This document shows positions 5,168 through 7,487 of a DNA stretch of 7,487 bases, piece by piece. Within the stretch, counting starts at the first letter, position 1. Each line of letters opens with the position of its first letter. This stretch comes from Paracoccaceae bacterium (GTDB lineage Bacteria > Pseudomonadota > Alphaproteobacteria > Rhodobacterales > Rhodobacteraceae). Made by a program: the position numbers and the translations under genes. The stretch is from NCBI GenBank assembly GCA_020832725.1, contig JAFIEC010000206.1, positions 1 to 7,487 of the forward strand. The letters are read 5' to 3'. Under the pieces are notes generated by a model. The model did no database searches and was not told the origin of the DNA. It saw only the letters and a program-made list of their open reading frames with translations.

Positions 5168-6529
5168 ATGTTCGAGACGAACGAGATTCTGGTGCTGGCC
5201 ATGCTGCTCAGCTTCATGGCCATGCTCTTCATCGGAATTCCCGTGGCCTGGGCGCTGGCGGGGGTGTCGCTGTTCTTCAGCGCGCTGGCCATCTTCGGCT
5301 CCGAGACTTTCGTCTGGGATACCTATTTCCTCGAGAGTTCGCGCATCTATGGCGTGATGGTCCAGAGGATATGGGGGCAGATGTCCAACTGGATCCTCGT
5401 TGCGCTGCCGATGTTCGTCTTCATGGGCCTGATGCTGGAACGCTCCGGCGTGACCGAAAAGCTGATGTCCAACTTCATCGTGCTGTTCGGCCGGTTTCGC
5501 GGCGGGCTGGCCCTTGGCGTGGTTCTCATCGGGATCCTTCTGGCCGCATCAACCGGCATCGTGGGGGCCTCGGTGGTGCTGCTGGCGATGCTGTCCATGC
5601 CCATCATGCTGCGGGAGGGCTACAACAAGGGCTTTGCCTCGGGCGTGGTCGCCTCGGCGGGGACCCTGGGCATCCTCATTCCGCCCTCGATCATGCTGAT
5701 CATCATGGCCGACCAGAGGTCGGTCTCGGGGGGCAACCTGTTCATGGGGGCGCGGATCCCGGGGCTGATGCTGGGGGCGTTCTACCTTGTCTACATCCTC
5801 GTGGCGGCAGGGCTGTTCCGCAACCTCGCCCCCGCGCCCAAGGACCTGCCGCCCGTGACGCTGCAGCTGGTGCTGTCCACCCTGTGGGCGGTGATGCCGC
5901 CCCTGATGCTGATCATCGCGGTGCTGGGATCGATCTTCCTCGGAATCGCCACCCCGACAGAGGCGTCTGGCGTCGGGGCCTTCGGGGCCTCCCTTCTGGC
6001 AGCGCTGAACGGGCGCCTGACGTGGTCGGTGATCAGGGAGGTGGGCATGAAGACCACCCTGACCACCGCATTCATCTTTGGCATCTTCCTTGGGGCGACC
6101 CTGTTCGCCGTGGTCATGCGCCAATTGGGCGGCGATGAGTTCATCAGCGACATTCTGCGCGGTCTGCCCTTCTCTCCGGGGGGGATCGTGCTTGCGATCC
6201 TGCTCCTCACCTTTCTGGCGGGGTTCTTCCTCGACTGGCTGGAAATCTCGCTGATCATTCTGCCGCTGGTGGCCCCCGTGGTGGTGGCGCTGGGGTTCGA
6301 TCAGTACTGGTTCATCATCCTCTTTGCGGTGACCTTGCAAACCTCGTTCCTGACACCGCCGGTGGGCTTTTCGCTGTTTTACCTCAAGGGGGTGGCGCCG
6401 CCCGAGGTGACGATCCGTGACATCTACAAGGGGGTCATCCCTTTCGTGATGCTGCAGATGCTGGCGGTGCTGTGCGTCTTCTACATTCCCGATCTTGTGT
6501 TGTGGTTGCCCGACCGGCTGCTGAAGTGA
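5168..6529 (+). CDS. TRAP transporter large permease subunit, DctM type
   Basis: A 453-residue, almost wholly hydrophobic protein with about twelve membrane segments, the expected size for DctM, the channel-forming subunit of TRAP importers (ion transporter superfamily). Conserved segments are in the usual order: LVALPMFVFMGLMLERSG (77-94), ASTGIVGASVVLLAML (127-142), GTLGILIPPSIMLII (165-179), GIATPTEASGVGAFGA (259-274), GFFLDWLEI (352-360) and TSFLTPPVGFSLFYLKGVAP (392-411). Together with the receptor and small subunit it makes a complete transporter, so the cassette looks functional. ATG 5168 fits the family N-terminus and has AGAGG 5 bases upstream. The stop codon lies inside the left arm of a hairpin (6525-6553). 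No fusion with the small subunit and no frame disruption is seen. Confidence 0.95.
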   Translation: MFETNEILVLAMLLSFMAMLFIGIPVAWALAGVSLFFSALAIFGSETFVWDTYFLESSRIYGVMVQRIWGQMSNWILVALPMFVFMGLMLERSGVTEKLMSNFIVLFGRFRGGLALGVVLIGILLAASTGIVGASVVLLAMLSMPIMLREGYNKGFASGVVASAGTLGILIPPSIMLIIMADQRSVSGGNLFMGARIPGLMLGAFYLVYILVAAGLFRNLAPAPKDLPPVTLQLVLSTLWAVMPPLMLIIAVLGSIFLGIATPTEASGVGAFGASLLAALNGRLTWSVIREVGMKTTLTTAFIFGIFLGATLFAVVMRQLGGDEFISDILRGLPFSPGGIVLAILLLTFLAGFFLDWLEISLIILPLVAPVVVALGFDQYWFIILFAVTLQTSFLTPPVGFSLFYLKGVAPPEVTIRDIYKGVIPFVMLQMLAVLCVFYIPDLVLWLPDRLLK

Positions 6530-6553
6530 CGCGCTGCCGTGTTGGCGGTCACT
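6525..6553 (+). terminator. Possible weak terminator or 3'-end hairpin after the TRAP operon
   Basis: AGTGAC (6525-6530) pairs with GTCACT (6548-6553). Past one bulged base, CGCT (6532-6535) pairs with GGCG (6544-6547, one G-T), leaving an 8-base loop. The structure includes the stop codon of the large permease gene. There is no following T-run, so termination would be partial at best, and read-through into surE is possible. Confidence 0.35.
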
Positions 6554-6605
6554 GGACGCAGGCGGCCCGCTCGCCTAGAGAGGCGTCAGACCTGCGGGGG
6601 AGCCG
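6530..6605 (+). promoter_or_regulatory. Gap before surE
   Basis: These 76 bases hold the right part of the hairpin above, a small hairpin CGCCT-AGAG-AGGCG (6572-6585) and the ribosome-binding region GGGGGAG (6596-6602) before the surE ATG. No convincing -35/-10 pair is visible, so surE may have its own poorly recognisable promoter or be read from upstream. Confidence 0.35.
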
Positions 6606-7391
6606 ATGCGCATACTGATCACCAATGACGACGGGATCAACGCCCCCGGGCTGGCCGTCCTGACCGACATTGCCCGGGAACTGGCCGGACCGGAGGGCGA
6701 GGTCTGGACCGTGGCGCCCGCCTTTGAACAATCGGGCGTCGGCCACAAGATCAGCTATACCCATCCCACCATGATCGCCGAGCTTGGCCCCCGCCGCTTT
6801 GCCGCCGAGGGCTCGCCTGCAGATTGCGTGCTCGCGGGGTTGTATGACGTGATGCGCGATGCACCGCCCGATCTGGTGCTGTCGGGCGTGAACCGGGGCA
6901 ACAATTCGGCCGAGAACGTGCTTTATTCCGGCACCATCGGCGGCGCGATGGAGGCGGCGCTGCAGGGCGTGCGTGCGATCGCGCTGTCGCAATATTTCGG
7001 GCCCGACGTGGCGGCACTCGACAATCCCTTTGATGCCGCCGCCACTCATGGCCTGGCCACGATCCGCGCCCTGCTGGAGCGTGCACCCTGGGACGAGACC
7101 GATTACAGGCTGTTCTACAACGTCAATTTCCCCCCCGTCGCCGGTGCCCAGGTGCGCGGAACGCGGGTTGCGGCGCAGGGGTTTCGCCGTGGTGTTTCGT
7201 TCGGGATGCAGCCCCAGATGTCGCCTTCGGGGCGGCGGTTCCTGTGGGTGACGGGGGGCGCGCAGAACGTGCCGACCGCGCCCGGCACCGATGCCGCGGT
7301 CAATCTCGAGGGCTATATCTCGGTCACGCCCATGCGCGCCGACCTGACGGCCCACGACGCGCTGGCGGAGGTAGAGGCCCGGTTGGCATGA
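6606..7391 (+). CDS. surE: 5'/3'-nucleotidase SurE (survival protein)
   Basis: A 261-residue metal-dependent phosphatase that hydrolyses nucleoside 5'- and 3'-monophosphates in the cytoplasm and is linked to stationary-phase survival. The diagnostic N-terminus MRILITNDDGINAPG (1-15) carries the paired metal ligands D8 and D9. APAFEQSGVGHKIS (37-50) supplies the Ser ligand (43), and LVLSGVNRGNNSAENVLYSG (90-109) the Asn ligand (96). SGTIGGAMEAAL (108-119) and YNVNFP (171-176) are also typical, and the length is normal. It overlaps pcm by four bases (ATGA), as in the surE-pcm arrangement of many proteobacteria. ATG 6606 is fixed by the family N-terminus and the G-rich ribosome-binding site just before it. 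Confidence 0.96.
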   Translation: MRILITNDDGINAPGLAVLTDIARELAGPEGEVWTVAPAFEQSGVGHKISYTHPTMIAELGPRRFAAEGSPADCVLAGLYDVMRDAPPDLVLSGVNRGNNSAENVLYSGTIGGAMEAALQGVRAIALSQYFGPDVAALDNPFDAAATHGLATIRALLERAPWDETDYRLFYNVNFPPVAGAQVRGTRVAAQGFRRGVSFGMQPQMSPSGRRFLWVTGGAQNVPTAPGTDAAVNLEGYISVTPMRADLTAHDALAEVEARLA

Positions 7392-7487
7392 CCTTCGACG
7401 CCGAGCGCAAGATGCGACTGCTCTTCGCGCTCCGCTCTCGGGGGGTGACCGACACGCGGGTGCTCATGGCCATGGAGAAGATCGACC
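7388..7487 (+). CDS. pcm: Protein-L-isoaspartate O-methyltransferase, N-terminal fragment
   Basis: Only the first 33 codons are in the window; the gene runs off the right edge. The readable part, with AERKMRLLFALRSRGVTDTR at residues 5-24 and VLMAMEKID at 25-33, matches the N-terminal helix region of Pcm, which starts repair of isoaspartyl damage in aged proteins by methylating it with SAM. The catalytic and SAM-binding parts are not visible. The ATG overlaps the surE stop (ATGA), giving translational coupling, and the surE neighbour strongly supports the call. Confidence 0.85.
   Translation, partial: MTFDAERKMRLLFALRSRGVTDTRVLMAMEKID

Overview
The window is G+C-rich chromosomal DNA, strongly G/C-biased at third codon positions. 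It looks like an alphaproteobacterium, most likely Rhodobacterales (Rhodobacter/Paracoccus/Roseobacter type). The grounds are protein character, the TakP-like TRAP cassette, a stand-alone MnmD and the surE-pcm pair. This placement is by recognition, not by a search.

Layout: bases 1-365 hold no gene I can support. They contain a 15-bp C-rich tandem repeat, two hairpins and a 10-bp tandem repeat that carries the stop codon of the neighbouring gene. A FAD-dependent amine oxidase-like gene (366-1463, minus) is divergent, across only 55 bp, from mnmD (1519-2241, plus), the tRNA wobble-uridine methyltransferase. A DMT/EamA exporter-type permease (2241-3137) overlaps mnmD by one base. The oxidase and methyltransferase correspond to the two halves of enterobacterial MnmC, here as separate, oppositely oriented genes.

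After a 130-bp regulatory gap comes a complete TRAP transporter: periplasmic binding protein (3268-4347), small DctQ-type membrane subunit (4497-5096) and large DctM-type permease (5168-6529). The binding protein resembles the 2-oxoacid/lactate (TakP) group but appears to differ at two pocket positions, so the substrate should be treated as unknown. The gaps inside the cassette (149 and 71 bp) each contain a hairpin. The first is long and stable-looking, and may allow more binding protein than permease to be made.

The window ends with surE (6606-7391) and the first 33 codons of pcm (from 7388), overlapping by four bases: a stationary-phase/repair pair found together in many proteobacteria. 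Everything from 1519 rightward is on the plus strand.

I see no phage, insertion sequence, CRISPR, toxin-antitoxin or defence genes, no RNA genes, and no strong case for an undescribed system. The most interesting points are the altered TRAP binding pocket, the split and inverted MnmC-like pair, and the hairpins and dyad around the TRAP operon.
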